Assembly (NCBI RefSeq): GCF_013155275.1
Contig: NZ_JABJXS010000008.1
Span: forward strand, 62,001-126,000
Reading direction: 5' to 3'
Origin: Brenneria sp. hezel4-2-4
Lineage (GTDB): Bacteria > Pseudomonadota > Gammaproteobacteria > Enterobacterales > Enterobacteriaceae
Length of the DNA stretch: 64,000 bases
Shown here piece by piece: positions 18,814 through 28,447 of this stretch. Numbering within the stretch: the stretch's first letter is position 1; the number at the start of each line of letters is the position of its first letter. The position numbers were made by a program, and so were the translations under genes. The notes beneath the pieces were generated by a model. It did no database searches. It was not told the origin of the DNA and saw only the letters and a list, made by a program, of their open reading frames with translations.

Positions 18814-19348
18814 ATGTTTAACCCAGGGCTGGTTAATAACGTTTTGACCACCTTGGGAATATTTTATTTGGTATCTGGATAGTCTATTTCCTTCCCCGCA
18901 ATAATGGCGTATTCATTACTGATGTAAATTAAATATCATTCTATTAACGTAGAATATTAATTAATATTTCATTTTTACAACATAATAATAATTATTTTTA
19001 TTCCTCTCCATTATATTGTTAACGTTAAGTTTTTCCTCGATTTTATTGTGGTTTTCATATTATTTCATTTTTTGTGAAATAGAATAAAGATCACAATTCT
19101 TACCCAGTGTCGCGCCTATACTGGGAAAAATTTCTGATCGCAATCATTACGCGATGAAGTATCGTTGAAATAAATAACACCGTGTTTTTTATTAATTTCA
19201 AGGCAGAATGGATGGTCTTGTTATTGGTCGGAATTGGGTAGAAACAACAAATAATATACCGGGGTATTCTGAACTGCCGATAACGTCGTTGCTCTCAGTC
19301 TGCTGTAACACTATTTCTATAGTTTATTATTAATTGCAGGAGATTATT
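18814..19348. other. Long AT-rich intergenic region before the alcohol dehydrogenase
   Basis: More than 500 bases without a credible ORF. It is markedly AT-rich (around 18900-19080) and probably carries an elaborate promoter for the dehydrogenase. No tRNA, repeat or clear operator was recognised. TGTGA and TCACA half-sites occur at about 19070-19095, but their spacing is wrong for CRP. Confidence 0.5.
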
Positions 19349-20494
19349 ATGAGTGCGCTTAATTTTTCTATTCCACGGGATATCACCTATGGTGAAAATG
19401 CGATGGATCGGCTGGCAACCCTGCGGGGTCGCCGAGCGGCTATCGTGACCGGCGGCAATTCCATGAAAAGGCATGGCTTTCTGGCAAAAACCGAGCAACT
19501 GCTCAGGCAGGCGGGAATGGATTGCCTGCTGATCGATAATGTCGAACCTAATCCCTCGGTGGAGACGGTACAGCGCGGCGCGAAAGCGATGCTTGAATTC
19601 GAGCCGGACTGGATTGTGGCGATTGGCGGCGGGTCTGCGATTGATGCGGCGAAAGTCATGTGGTGCTTCTACGAGCACCCGCATCTTACGCTGGAGGACA
19701 TTCTGCCCGTTGGCGCGATGCCGTCGCTGCGCAACAAGGCAAAGTTCGTCGCCATTCCTTCCACCAGCGGTTCCGCCTCGGAAATTACCGCCTTTTCGGT
19801 GATCACCGATACCGCAAGCCATATTAAATATCCTATCGTTGCGGCGGATATGGTGCCGGATATCGCCATCCTCGATCCGGCCATTCCGGCTACCTGTCCG
19901 CCACACATTACCGCCTATTCGGGGATGGATGTGTTGACCCACGCGCTGGAAGCGTATGTGTCCACCGCCGCGACCTCATTCACCGACCCCTACGCGCTGG
20001 AGGCCATTCGGCTGGTGTTTGAGAATCTGGAAACGGCTTACCTTTCGCCGGACAACATGCAGGCGCGTTATCACATGCACAATGCCTCTGCGCTGGCGGG
20101 AATTGCTTTTACCAATGCATCGCTGGGGATTATCCATTCGCTGGCGCATAAGCTCGGCGGTGAGTTCGGCGTGACGCATGGGTTGGCTAATGCGATTCTG
20201 CTGCCTTACGTGATCCAGTATAACCGCCACTGGACTAATAAATATCAGCTGGTTGAAAAGCGTTTCGGCATTATCGATCTGGCGAGCGCCATTCGGGATC
20301 TGAACCATCGGTTGAATATTCCCGATACGCTGAATACGTGCGATGAAGTGGATTTCGCTGAAGAGAAATTCGTGAAGGTACTCGATCGCATGAGTCACAA
20401 CGCGCTGGCCGATCCCTGTACGCTGACCAACCCCGGCAACCCAAAAGTGGAAGACATGAAAGAGCTGTACACCGTGGCGTATTACGGGCATTAA
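19349..20494 (+). CDS. Iron-containing (group III) alcohol dehydrogenase
   Basis: A 381-residue NAD(P)-dependent alcohol dehydrogenase of the iron-activated family. The coenzyme motif AIGGGSAIDAAKV and the metal-binding helix region SLAHKLGGEFGVTHGLANA, with its paired histidines, are intact; SGMDVLTHALEAYVS is the other family signature. The frame could open from a TTG at 19334, but the ATG at 19349 has AGGAG just upstream. It resembles butanol/1,3-propanediol-type dehydrogenases more than YiaY or FucO. It stands alone behind a long AT-rich upstream region and in front of a strong hairpin. The physiological alcohol is unknown. Confidence 0.85.
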   Translation: MSALNFSIPRDITYGENAMDRLATLRGRRAAIVTGGNSMKRHGFLAKTEQLLRQAGMDCLLIDNVEPNPSVETVQRGAKAMLEFEPDWIVAIGGGSAIDAAKVMWCFYEHPHLTLEDILPVGAMPSLRNKAKFVAIPSTSGSASEITAFSVITDTASHIKYPIVAADMVPDIAILDPAIPATCPPHITAYSGMDVLTHALEAYVSTAATSFTDPYALEAIRLVFENLETAYLSPDNMQARYHMHNASALAGIAFTNASLGIIHSLAHKLGGEFGVTHGLANAILLPYVIQYNRHWTNKYQLVEKRFGIIDLASAIRDLNHRLNIPDTLNTCDEVDFAEEKFVKVLDRMSHNALADPCTLTNPGNPKVEDMKELYTVAYYGH

Positions 20495-20516
20495 TCCTTT
20501 TCAGCGGTAAAATTTT

Positions 20517-20556
20517 AACGTCCGGGACCGGCTTGCCGATCCCGGACGTTATCTTT
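20517..20556 (+). terminator. Rho-independent terminator after the alcohol dehydrogenase
   Basis: A perfect 11-bp stem (AACGTCCGGGA and TCCCGGACGTT) is followed by ATCTTTT, about 22 bases after the stop codon. Confidence 0.8.
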
Positions 20557-20689
20557 TGTCACCGCGCTATTTTGCCCGTTGCATCAGGCTGATTCGACTA
20601 TGCTTACTGTAATCTGAAACACGCCGTCGACGTATTGTATACGTGAAAATCACTGACTGACCGAGAAGCATGTAAAACAGGGGTATGGA

Positions 20690-21406
20690 ATGAAAATATT
20701 GATGGGATATCGCTCACGCTGGTTACTGCCGATACTGATGTTTTTTATGGGATTACAGTTGGTTGCCTGCGGTGATTCCGAAGCCGACCAGCGCAAAGCG
20801 TTTACTGATTTTCTGCAAAATGTTCAACAGCAACAGGATGGAAAACTGCCTGCGTTGACGGAGGAACAAAAGAAGACGTTCGGGCCTTTTGTCAACGATT
20901 ACGCGATTTTGACCACATTTTCCCAGCAGGTGAATCAAGCGGTGGCGGGGAGCCTGACGCCGATGCTGGAGCAAGTTTCCCACATTCGCGTACCTCAGGA
21001 TTATCTGTCTCAACGCGATAACCTGCGGCAATCCATTGGCGCGCTGAATTTGTTAGGCCAGCAGGTTCAGGCCGCCAAAGCACAGGCCGACAACGCTCAC
21101 CGGGCGCTCAAACAGCCGGAGGAGCTACAGGTCGCCTATGAGCGGTTGTACGCGCGGGTTGTGACGCAGCCGACAAATGTATTACTGCCGGTTATTCCAA
21201 GCGCTATCGCGTTCGCTCAAAGTCTGATTCAGGTGGGGGATTACCTTCAAGCGCAGGGCGATCAGGTGGTGTTCAACGGCGCCTCGGTTCAGTTCCCTAC
21301 GCCACAGCAGGTGGCGCAGTACAATGGCATGGTGTCGGAATTGCCTGCGCAACAGCAGAATCTGTTGAATGCGCTAAAGGCGTTGGGCGTCACCGCGACA
21401 CCGTAG
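20690..21406 (+). CDS. yiaF: DUF3053 lipoprotein YiaF
   Basis: A 238-residue predicted lipoprotein. A positively charged start and hydrophobic stretch end in the lipobox LVAC (cysteine near residue 27), followed by GDSEADQRKAFTDFLQN, which closely matches E. coli YiaF. The mature part is helical and rich in glutamine. No function is established for the family. Confidence 0.85.
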   Translation: MKILMGYRSRWLLPILMFFMGLQLVACGDSEADQRKAFTDFLQNVQQQQDGKLPALTEEQKKTFGPFVNDYAILTTFSQQVNQAVAGSLTPMLEQVSHIRVPQDYLSQRDNLRQSIGALNLLGQQVQAAKAQADNAHRALKQPEELQVAYERLYARVVTQPTNVLLPVIPSAIAFAQSLIQVGDYLQAQGDQVVFNGASVQFPTPQQVAQYNGMVSELPAQQQNLLNALKALGVTATP

Positions 21407-21451
21407 GAGAGGCGGCCTGACGAGAAGATGTTGGGCGGGATGAAAATAAAT

Positions 21452-21467
21452 TGTGATTGTCATCACA
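21452..21467. promoter_or_regulatory. CRP site 1 of mtlA
   Basis: TGTGATTGTCATCACA is a perfect TGTGA-N6-TCACA match. Confidence 0.8.
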
Positions 21468-21495
21468 TAAGTGAAACAAAAGCTTGGTTAAAAAA

Positions 21496-21511
21496 TGTGA
21501 TTAAAGTCACA
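21496..21511. promoter_or_regulatory. CRP site 2 of mtlA
   Basis: TGTGATTAAAGTCACA is a perfect TGTGA-N6-TCACA match, 44 bases from site 1 (about four helical turns). Confidence 0.8.
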
Positions 21512-21568
21512 TAAAAAGCCTGTAATGATGCGCCGATAGCGCCGGATTTTGGCTTTTTAAGCGTTTTT

Positions 21569-21584
21569 TGTGAAATGGATCACT
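21569..21584. promoter_or_regulatory. CRP site 3 of mtlA
   Basis: TGTGAAATGGATCACT matches the CRP pattern at 9 of 10 fixed positions. Confidence 0.65.
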
Positions 21585-21612
21585 TATTTGTGGCAGTGAT
21601 GTAGGGTGAATG

Positions 21613-21628
21613 TGTGATTTTTGTCACG
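21613..21628. promoter_or_regulatory. CRP site 4 of mtlA
   Basis: TGTGATTTTTGTCACG matches the CRP pattern at 9 of 10 fixed positions, 44 bases from site 3. Confidence 0.65.
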
Positions 21629-21787
21629 TTTATGCCACTGAGTTGCGGTATGAAAACAGCGTGCTAGAGTCCTCGCTGCATACAGTAATACTGACGGGGA
21701 CGTTCATAGGACGACTCGTTCGCATAGCGTCTCACGATAATTATCACGCGCTCTTATTGGCAGCGCGTCTCAATAGGGGTGTGTTTT

Positions 21788-23707
21788 ATGCTTTCACCAG
21801 ACATCAAGATCAAAGTTCAGAACTTTGGTCGCTTTCTAAGCAACATGGTGATGCCCAATATCGGCGCATTTATCGCCTGGGGTATTATTACCGCACTGTT
21901 TATTCCTACGGGTTGGATCCCCAACGAGACGTTGGCGAAACTTGTCGGCCCGATGATCACCTATCTGCTGCCGTTGCTGATCGGTTATACCGGCGGTCGC
22001 CTGGTGTTCGGCGAACGCGGCGGCGTGGTCGGCGCCATCACCACCATGGGGGTTATCGCGGGTACGGACATCCCCATGTTCATGGGGGCGATGATTGTCG
22101 GCCCGTTGGGCGGCTGGGCCATTAAACGTTTCGACGGTATGGTTGACGGCAAAATCAAAAGCGGTTTTGAAATGCTGGTCAACAACTTCTCTGCCGGTAT
22201 TATCGGCATGTTGCTGGCGATCCTGGCGTTTTTGGCGATTGGCCCGCTGGTCGAAGTCTTTTCCCAGGTGCTGGCTGCCGGCGTCAACATTATGGTGCAG
22301 AATAACCTGTTGCCGCTGACCTCGATTTTCGTTGAACCGGCAAAAATCCTGTTCCTGAACAATGCGATTAACCACGGCATCTTCTCGCCGTTGGGTATTC
22401 AGCAGGCGACGGAAACCGGGAAATCCATTTTCTTCCTGATTGAAGCCAACCCAGGCCCCGGTATGGGCGTGCTGATGGCCTATATGTTCTTTGGCCGCGG
22501 CAATGCGAAAGAGTCTGCGCCGGGCGCGGCGATCATCCATTTCCTCGGCGGGATCCACGAAATTTACTTCCCTTATGTGCTGATGAATCCGCGTCTGATC
22601 ATCGCGGTGATCCTGGGCGGTATGACCGGCGTGTTTACCCTGACCCTGCTGAGCGGCGGCCTGATTTCTCCGGCGTCTCCCGGCTCTATTCTGGCGGTAT
22701 TGGCGATGACGCCGAAAGGCGCCTATTTCGCCAACGTGGCGGCGATTGCGGCGGCTTTTGCGGTGTCTTTCGTTGTTTCCGCCATTCTGCTGAAAAGCAC
22801 GAAGAACAAAGGCGAGGAAGATCTTGGTGATGCCACTCGCCGCATGCAGGATATGAAATCGGCCTCTAAGGGCGTGGATCGCGCCAATACCGGCGTCAGC
22901 GGCGATATGAGCACCGTGCGTAAAATCATCGTGGCCTGCGATGCGGGTATGGGTTCCAGCGCGATGGGGGCCGGCGTGCTGCGCAAGAAAGTACAGGATG
23001 CCGGGCTGAAAAATATTTCCGTGACCAACAGCGCCATCAACAACCTGCCGGACGATGTCGATCTGGTCATTACCCACCGTGATCTGACCGAGCGCGCGCT
23101 GCGCCATGCGCCGCAGGCGCAGCATATCTCGCTGACCAATTTCCTCGACAGCCAACTGTACGGCGATGTGGTGGCGCGTCTCGTCGCCGCGCAGGGCGAG
23201 GGCGGCGCTGCCCAGACGCCCGCGATGGCCGCTCAACCGGCTGCCGTCAGCGACGCGCCAAATCTGTTCCAACTCGGCGCTGAGAATATTTTCCTCGATC
23301 AGCATGCGACGGATAAAGAGCAGGCCATCCGTTTTGCCGGCGAGCAACTGGTTAAAGGCGGCTTCGTTAAGCCGGAATACGTCGATGCCATGCTGGAGCG
23401 TGAAAAACTGACGTCAACCTATCTGGGCGAGTCCATCGCGGTGCCGCACGGAACGATTGAAGCGAAAGATCAGGTACTGAAAACCGGCGTGGTTTTCTGC
23501 CAGTATCCCGACGGCGTGCGCTTCGGTGAGAATGACGATGACGTCGCGCGTTTGGTTATCGGTATCGCCGCCCGTAATAACGAACACATTCAGGTGATTA
23601 CCAGCCTGACCAATGCGCTGGACGATGCCACGGTGATTGAACGTCTGACGCATACCCGGGACGTGCAGGAGGTGCTCGATCTGCTGTCGGGTAAAAAGAG
23701 CGCCTAA
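21788..23707 (+). CDS. mtlA: Mannitol-specific PTS enzyme IICBA
   Basis: A 639-residue three-domain permease that imports and phosphorylates D-mannitol. The IIC membrane domain spans about 1-340 and includes the GGIHEIYFPYVLMNP substrate motif. The IIB domain has its phosphocysteine in VACDAGMGSSAMGAG, and the C-terminal IIA domain its phosphohistidine in ESIAVPHGTIEAKD. The chosen ATG gives MLSPDIKIKVQ, like E. coli MSSDIKIKVQ; an in-frame codon 9 bases upstream is not needed. First gene of mtlADR, under several CRP sites. Confidence 0.96.
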   Translation: MLSPDIKIKVQNFGRFLSNMVMPNIGAFIAWGIITALFIPTGWIPNETLAKLVGPMITYLLPLLIGYTGGRLVFGERGGVVGAITTMGVIAGTDIPMFMGAMIVGPLGGWAIKRFDGMVDGKIKSGFEMLVNNFSAGIIGMLLAILAFLAIGPLVEVFSQVLAAGVNIMVQNNLLPLTSIFVEPAKILFLNNAINHGIFSPLGIQQATETGKSIFFLIEANPGPGMGVLMAYMFFGRGNAKESAPGAAIIHFLGGIHEIYFPYVLMNPRLIIAVILGGMTGVFTLTLLSGGLISPASPGSILAVLAMTPKGAYFANVAAIAAAFAVSFVVSAILLKSTKNKGEEDLGDATRRMQDMKSASKGVDRANTGVSGDMSTVRKIIVACDAGMGSSAMGAGVLRKKVQDAGLKNISVTNSAINNLPDDVDLVITHRDLTERALRHAPQAQHISLTNFLDSQLYGDVVARLVAAQGEGGAAQTPAMAAQPAAVSDAPNLFQLGAENIFLDQHATDKEQAIRFAGEQLVKGGFVKPEYVDAMLEREKLTSTYLGESIAVPHGTIEAKDQVLKTGVVFCQYPDGVRFGENDDDVARLVIGIAARNNEHIQVITSLTNALDDATVIERLTHTRDVQEVLDLLSGKKSA

Positions 23708-23719
23708 GTTCACGGCTGT

Positions 23720-23743
23720 GCCGCCTGCGGGCGGCCTCTTTTT
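23720..23743 (+). terminator. Intercistronic hairpin between mtlA and mtlD
   Basis: GCCGCC-TGCG-GGCGGC is followed by CTCTTTTTA in the 65-base gap. It may partly terminate transcription or protect the upstream mRNA, lowering mtlD relative to mtlA. Confidence 0.5.
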
Positions 23744-23772
23744 ATATTTTCGTTTTAAAAGGTTAAAGCATA

Positions 23773-24921
23773 ATGAAAGCATTACATTTTGGCGCCGGAA
23801 ATATCGGCCGGGGATTCATTGGTAAACTGTTGGCCGATGCCAACATCGAACTGACGTTTGCCGACGTCAGCCAGCCGCTGCTGGATGCGCTGAACAGCCG
23901 CAAAAGCTATCAGGTGCGTATTGTGGGAGAGCAAACGCGGCTTGAAACCGTCAGTAACGTTAGTGCGGTTCACAGCGGCGGCCCGGAGGCTGTTGCGCTG
24001 ATTGCCGACGTCGATCTGGTCACGACGGCCGTCGGGCCGCAAATCCTGGAAAAGATTGCCGGAACCATCGCCCAGGGGCTGCTGAAGCGTCACGATAACG
24101 GTAATTTGCAGCCGTTAAACATCATTGCCTGTGAAAATATGGTGCGCGGCACCAGCCAGCTTAAGCAGCATGTACTCAAACTGCTGCCGGAAGATAAGCT
24201 GGAGTGGGTGGTTGAGCATGTGGGATTCGTCGATTCCGCGGTTGACCGTATTGTGCCGCCTTCCGAAGCCGGCAGCAGCGATGTGCTGGCGGTAACGGTA
24301 GAAACGTTCAGCGAATGGATCGTCGACCAGACGCAGTTCAACGGCGAGCCGCCGGCGATCCCCGGTATGGAACTGACCGATAATCTGATGGCGTTTGTCG
24401 AGCGTAAACTGTTTACGCTCAACACCGGTCACGCCATTACCGCTTATCTGGGCCAACAGTCCAGACACCAGACCATCCGTGATGCCATCCTTGATCCAGA
24501 GGTTCGCGCCGTGGTCAGAGGGGCGATGGAAGAGAGCGGCGCCGTGCTGATTAAACGCTACGGTTTCGATGCCAATAAACACGCCGCCTACATCAATAAA
24601 ATTCTCAGCCGCTTTGAAAATCCCTATCTGCACGACGATGTCGAACGTGTGGGCCGCCAGCCGCTGCGTAAGCTGAGCGCCGGCGACCGGCTGATCAAGC
24701 CGCTGCTGGGTACGCTGGAATATAACCTGCCGTACGATAACCTGATTATCGGTATTGCGGCGGCGATGCACTACCGTAGCGAGCAGGATCCGCAGGCGCA
24801 GGAACTGGCCGCGCTGCTGCAAAAACTGGGGCCACAGGCGGCATTGGCGCAGATTTCCGGGTTGGATGCCGACAGCAAGGTTGTCGCGCAAGCAGTGAGT
24901 GTGTATAACGCCATGCAGTAA
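23773..24921 (+). CDS. mtlD: Mannitol-1-phosphate 5-dehydrogenase
   Basis: A 382-residue NAD-dependent enzyme converting mannitol 1-phosphate to fructose 6-phosphate. The nucleotide site [13 protein letters not shown] is at the N-terminus, and the active-site region [20 protein letters not shown] follows at about 210-230. Length equals E. coli MtlD. It acts on the product of MtlA and is co-transcribed with it. Confidence 0.96.
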   Translation: MKALHFGAGNIGRGFIGKLLADANIELTFADVSQPLLDALNSRKSYQVRIVGEQTRLETVSNVSAVHSGGPEAVALIADVDLVTTAVGPQILEKIAGTIAQGLLKRHDNGNLQPLNIIACENMVRGTSQLKQHVLKLLPEDKLEWVVEHVGFVDSAVDRIVPPSEAGSSDVLAVTVETFSEWIVDQTQFNGEPPAIPGMELTDNLMAFVERKLFTLNTGHAITAYLGQQSRHQTIRDAILDPEVRAVVRGAMEESGAVLIKRYGFDANKHAAYINKILSRFENPYLHDDVERVGRQPLRKLSAGDRLIKPLLGTLEYNLPYDNLIIGIAAAMHYRSEQDPQAQELAALLQKLGPQAALAQISGLDADSKVVAQAVSVYNAMQ

Positions 24922-25095
24922 TCGGCGCGTCTCGGCACAAGGCGGGTTTGCCTTTGCCTGATTACCTGGGTGCGTTCGGAACCGTTGAGATATAGAACAG
25001 GTGATGTTACATACCGACATCGCCGCACTCGCTGGTAAAACCCTATTATCGGGTAAGGCAAATCTGCATGTGGGTTAAAGGTACGAGAAGTGACG

Positions 25096-25626
25096 ATGGA
25101 AGAAACACAGGCGTTTGAAAATCGGGTTCTTGAATCGCTGAATTCAGCAACGACGGTGCGCGGTTTTATGCTGCAAGCCGTCGAGCTGCTGGCTGAGGCG
25201 GCCAGTATTCTGATGTTGCAGGTGTTTCGCAAGGATGACTATGCGGTTAAATATGCGGTGGAGCCGCTGATGACGGGAACCGGTCCGCTGGGCGATCTGT
25301 CTGTGCGTCTCAAATTGATTTACGGATTAGGGATGATCAGTCGTAAAGAGTATGAGGATGCAGAACTGCTGATGGCGCTGGGTGAAGAGCTCACGCACGA
25401 CGCCCATGACTACCGTTTTACCGATGATGAAATTCTCGGTCCGATTGGCGAATTGCACTGCGTCAGCGCTCTGCCGCCAGCGCCGCCATTGCCCGCTGGC
25501 GGCGACCCCGCCGACCAATTACTGATTGGTATGCAACAGCAGCGTTATCAGCAGATGGTGCGCTCGACGCTGCTGCTGTCACTCACCGAACTGATTTCCC
25601 GGATTAGTTTGAAAAAGGCTTTTTAA
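25096..25626 (+). CDS. mtlR: Mannitol operon repressor MtlR
   Basis: A 176-residue MtlR-family protein. It shares FENRVLE, ELLTEA-like and LMLQVFRKDDYAVKYAVEPL stretches with E. coli MtlR and the IGELHCV and LSLTELISRISLKKAF C-terminus. It lacks the roughly 20-residue N-terminal extension of the E. coli protein. The ATG at 25096 is chosen; a GTG at 25090 is possible. MtlR lowers mtlAD expression without a classical DNA-binding helix. Confidence 0.92.
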   Translation: MEETQAFENRVLESLNSATTVRGFMLQAVELLAEAASILMLQVFRKDDYAVKYAVEPLMTGTGPLGDLSVRLKLIYGLGMISRKEYEDAELLMALGEELTHDAHDYRFTDDEILGPIGELHCVSALPPAPPLPAGGDPADQLLIGMQQQRYQQMVRSTLLLSLTELISRISLKKAF

Positions 25627-25722
25627 TCCCTATTTCTTCTTCCCTTCGCCCACTGCACCGACAGGCGGTTTGGTGTATGCTTGTGCCCCGCACGATTCTC
25701 CGGTTAGATAGGTTTATAGGTT

Positions 25723-26085
25723 ATGAAAGAGCAGGAAAAAGCAGAAATTAAACGCCTCAGCGATCAGCTGGATAAGTTGAACCGGAAGCAAGACACCCTG
25801 CTGGCACAGGGGGATGCGGAGGCGATTGCGCTTAATCTGGAAGCCTGCGGGAAACTGGCGGCGGAAATTGAACGTCTGCGCAGCGTAAAAGAACAGAAAC
25901 TCAGCCAGGAAGCGCAGAAGCTGGCCCGCTTGCCGTTTAGCCGCGCCATCACCAAAAAAGAGCAGGCCAATATGGGCGCGTTGAAGAAAAGCGTGCGCGG
26001 CCTGGTGGTGGTACACCCCATGACGGCGCTGGGCCGTGAAATGGGGCTAAAAGAGATGACGGGTTACGCCCCTAAACCCTTTTAA
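25723..26085 (+). CDS. yibL: Ribosome-associated protein YibL (DUF2810)
   Basis: A 120-residue small basic protein. The N-terminal half is a charged coiled-coil-like helix, and the C-terminal half contains [36 protein letters not shown]-type conserved sequence (split here as [12 protein letters not shown] and [16 protein letters not shown]). It follows mtlR as in E. coli. The E. coli protein is reported with ribosomes; its exact role is not known. Confidence 0.88.
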   Translation: MKEQEKAEIKRLSDQLDKLNRKQDTLLAQGDAEAIALNLEACGKLAAEIERLRSVKEQKLSQEAQKLARLPFSRAITKKEQANMGALKKSVRGLVVVHPMTALGREMGLKEMTGYAPKPF

Positions 26086-26116
26086 GCCGCGCTGTTTCCT
26101 GCCCTTCTCCTCCGTC

Positions 26117-26136
26117 ATGCCCGCGAAAGCGGGCAT
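26117..26136. repeat. REP-like palindrome after yibL
   Basis: ATGCCCGC-GAAA-GCGGGCAT is a perfect palindrome in the yibL/chemoreceptor gap. It resembles the short palindromic elements scattered between genes in many proteobacteria. It has no T-run; only this copy was noticed in the window. Confidence 0.5.
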
Positions 26137-26221
26137 CTCAGCAACACCAAGCCGCCGGTGGTATTCGCGGATGACTATGGCGGAGTGGGTTTGTCGGCAA
26201 CGTCCATATTGCTTACCGCGA

Positions 26222-28114
26222 TCACTTTTTATGGCCTAGCTGGGGCGATGATTGGGAAAAGGCGATGCCGGCTGGCGTTGCGTCATCTTGTGAGTTTGCC
26301 AGACGGAAGACGGAAACGGCCTGTTTGAGCAACGCGGCCTGCTCTTCAAGCGAATCCGCCGCCGCCGAGGATTGTTCAACCAGTGCCGCGTTCTGCTGGG
26401 TGGTGCTGTCCATTTCCACAATAGCCTGATTGACCTGGGTAATTCCCCGGCTCTGTTCATCTGAGGCCGTTGCTATTTCGCCCATAATGTCGTGTACCTG
26501 AGTCACGGAGACGACGACGTCATTGATGGTTTTACCCGCATTGCTGACCAGAACGGCGCCGCTGCCGATCTGACTGACCGTCTCGGCGATCAGCCCCTCA
26601 ATCTCTTTGGCCGCCTGTGAGCTGCGCTGCGCCAGATTGCGGACTTCGCCGGCCACCACGGCGAAACCGCGGCCTTGTTCGCCAGCGCGGGCGGCTTCAA
26701 CCGCCGCGTTCAGCGCCAGAATATTGGTCTGGAAAGCAATGCCGTTAATCACCGAGGTGATTTCCGCAATACGCCTGGAGCTGTGTTCAATATCGTTCAT
26801 GGTTTTCACCACATTGTTCACCTGCTCCCCGCCTTGCTTCGCCGTTTGCGACGCGCTGATCACCAGCGTGTTGGCGTGGTGGGCATTGTCCGCGTTTTGT
26901 TTCACCGTTGCGGTTAACTGCTCCATGCTGGCGGCGGTCTGCTCAACGGCGGCGGCTTGTTGCTCGGTACGTGAGGACAGGTCGGTGTTGCCGGCGACAA
27001 TCTCCCCTGACGCGGTGAAAATCTGGCTGACGCCGATGCGGATCTCATCGATCATGTTATGCAGATTGGCATTCATTTTCGCCATCGCCCTGATGAGCTG
27101 CCCCAGTTCATCGCGGCGGTCGGTGTTGACGGTCATGGTCAGATCGCCGGTTGCGATGCGCTCGGCCATATCCAGCGTCGTATTCAGCGGGTTGGTGATT
27201 TGGCGTGAGATAAACCAGGAAATCAGCAACCCGAGAACCAGCGTAATCAGCATGGTTACGCCCATCTGTATCTCGGAGGAACGAATATCCTGCTGAGCAA
27301 GCTGTAGCTGATTGTTAAGCAGGGACTGGATGGTGGCGTTGAGATCGTCCGCACTGGCGGCCATTTGTTTAGCCTGAGTCAGCTCTTCCTGATAGGCGGG
27401 CATATAAGCCATGGCGCGCTCTTCATAGGTATTCATGGTGCTCAGAACGGGCGCGAGTATCGCCTGTTGTTCGGCGGGCAGGTTCTGGTACAGCGTAGTC
27501 AGCGCGCTTTGCGCATCGTCAATGGCGCCGGCAAGTTCTTCTTCCGATTCCTTATCCCGGGATAACAGCATACCGCGTACATGGTAGCGAACGGCCGTCA
27601 GCTTCTGGTTCAGATCGGAAAGCAGCAACTGAAGCCGGATGTTATCCCCGTCGGCTTTTAATTGTTCGTCCAGTTGTTTTAGCGGTGCGCCTGTTTCGGA
27701 AATATTCCAGCTTTTCCTGACGTCATCTTTCTTTTGGATGGCGTCAATATAGCTTTGCTGTCTTTGCCGATATTCGGCAATCACGTTTTCGATGTGGGAA
27801 AATTGCGTTCTGGCCTGCTCAGGCCAGTTCCAGCCTTTAGCCTGAGATACGTACTGATTAATATTCTCAATGTGTACGATATTTTGTTTTATATCGTCCG
27901 GCGAGTAGGTTGCGCTATAGCGCACCCGGTAATATTTGGCCTGATTAATTTCATTATTGATATTGTTGCTTAAATTGACTTTATCAATGCTTTTTTTTAA
28001 TTCTTCAATGTGCATGACGCCCGCGCCAGCGATGATGACCGTCATCAATAAAATAAAGAAGAAACCTAATCCTAATTTTTTACCGACGTTAATATCTTCA
28101 AATTTTATAGCCAT
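26222..28114 (-). CDS. Methyl-accepting chemotaxis protein
   Basis: A 630-residue transmembrane chemoreceptor. Membrane segment 1 lies at about residues 14-36, followed by a long helical periplasmic ligand domain (about 37-280; the size suggests a helical bimodular type rather than a short Tar-type domain). Membrane segment 2 is at about 284-305, then HAMP with the PLNTTLDMAERIATGDL region, then the signalling helix. The conserved hairpin tip (EITSVINGIAFQTNILALNAAVEAARAGEQGRGFAVVA, quoted in parts: IAFQTNILALNAAVEAA and GEQGRGFAVVAGEVR) is intact. It ends QLGHKK, without the NWETF-type CheR-tethering tail. The ligand is unknown. Confidence 0.92.
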   Translation of the reverse strand: MAIKFEDINVGKKLGLGFFFILLMTVIIAGAGVMHIEELKKSIDKVNLSNNINNEINQAKYYRVRYSATYSPDDIKQNIVHIENINQYVSQAKGWNWPEQARTQFSHIENVIAEYRQRQQSYIDAIQKKDDVRKSWNISETGAPLKQLDEQLKADGDNIRLQLLLSDLNQKLTAVRYHVRGMLLSRDKESEEELAGAIDDAQSALTTLYQNLPAEQQAILAPVLSTMNTYEERAMAYMPAYQEELTQAKQMAASADDLNATIQSLLNNQLQLAQQDIRSSEIQMGVTMLITLVLGLLISWFISRQITNPLNTTLDMAERIATGDLTMTVNTDRRDELGQLIRAMAKMNANLHNMIDEIRIGVSQIFTASGEIVAGNTDLSSRTEQQAAAVEQTAASMEQLTATVKQNADNAHHANTLVISASQTAKQGGEQVNNVVKTMNDIEHSSRRIAEITSVINGIAFQTNILALNAAVEAARAGEQGRGFAVVAGEVRNLAQRSSQAAKEIEGLIAETVSQIGSGAVLVSNAGKTINDVVVSVTQVHDIMGEIATASDEQSRGITQVNQAIVEMDSTTQQNAALVEQSSAAADSLEEQAALLKQAVSVFRLANSQDDATPAGIAFSQSSPQLGHKK

Positions 28115-28447
28115 GTTGTTTCTTCCACTATCTTATGAACTGAATACTGGCTCAGGCGCGGTTTTGTCATCCATCGCGTTGATTATGAAAGATCGCGCCA
28201 TGAGATTGTCGTGTGAGGCACAACATATCGGTTAAAAATAATACGATAGAGTCACATAGGGATCATCGGCAGGAGAGGGGAAAACTTTAATACCCTTGCT
28301 GGTGATTAATAAGCCAATAAAGTGGGGGAAAACGGGAAATATTCCGTTCATTGTCATTGAAAATAAAAAACCGGAATAACAGGGATTACCGTTACTCCGG
28401 TTTGTTCAGTCACCGCCGGGGCTGACCCGGGGCGGTAAGAAGACGGC
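28115..28447. other. Intergenic region between the chemoreceptor promoter and sodA end
   Basis: 333 bases holding the chemoreceptor promoter side and the sodA terminator (separate entry). No ORF or RNA gene was recognised. Confidence 0.6.
28361..28403 (-). terminator. Rho-independent terminator of sodA
   Basis: On the minus strand AAACCGGAGTAAC pairs with GTTATTCCGGTTT (one mismatch), followed by a run of T. It is about 45 bases after the sodA stop. Confidence 0.8.

Larger units (their letters stand above)
21407..21787 (+). promoter_or_regulatory. mtl operon control region
   Basis: The 381-base leader before mtlA holds four CRP-type sites (listed separately) within 180 bases. In E. coli the mtl promoter also carries several CRP sites and is repressed through MtlR, so this region fits catabolite-controlled mannitol use. 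Confidence 0.75.

Noticed and set aside
19070-19095. TGTGA and TCACA half-sites upstream of the alcohol dehydrogenase
   Set aside because: Spacing between the halves is 13 bases instead of 6, so it is not a CRP site.
21836-23347. 503-codon frame antisense to mtlA
   Set aside because: Shadow of mtlA; low-complexity His/Arg/Gln-rich translation.
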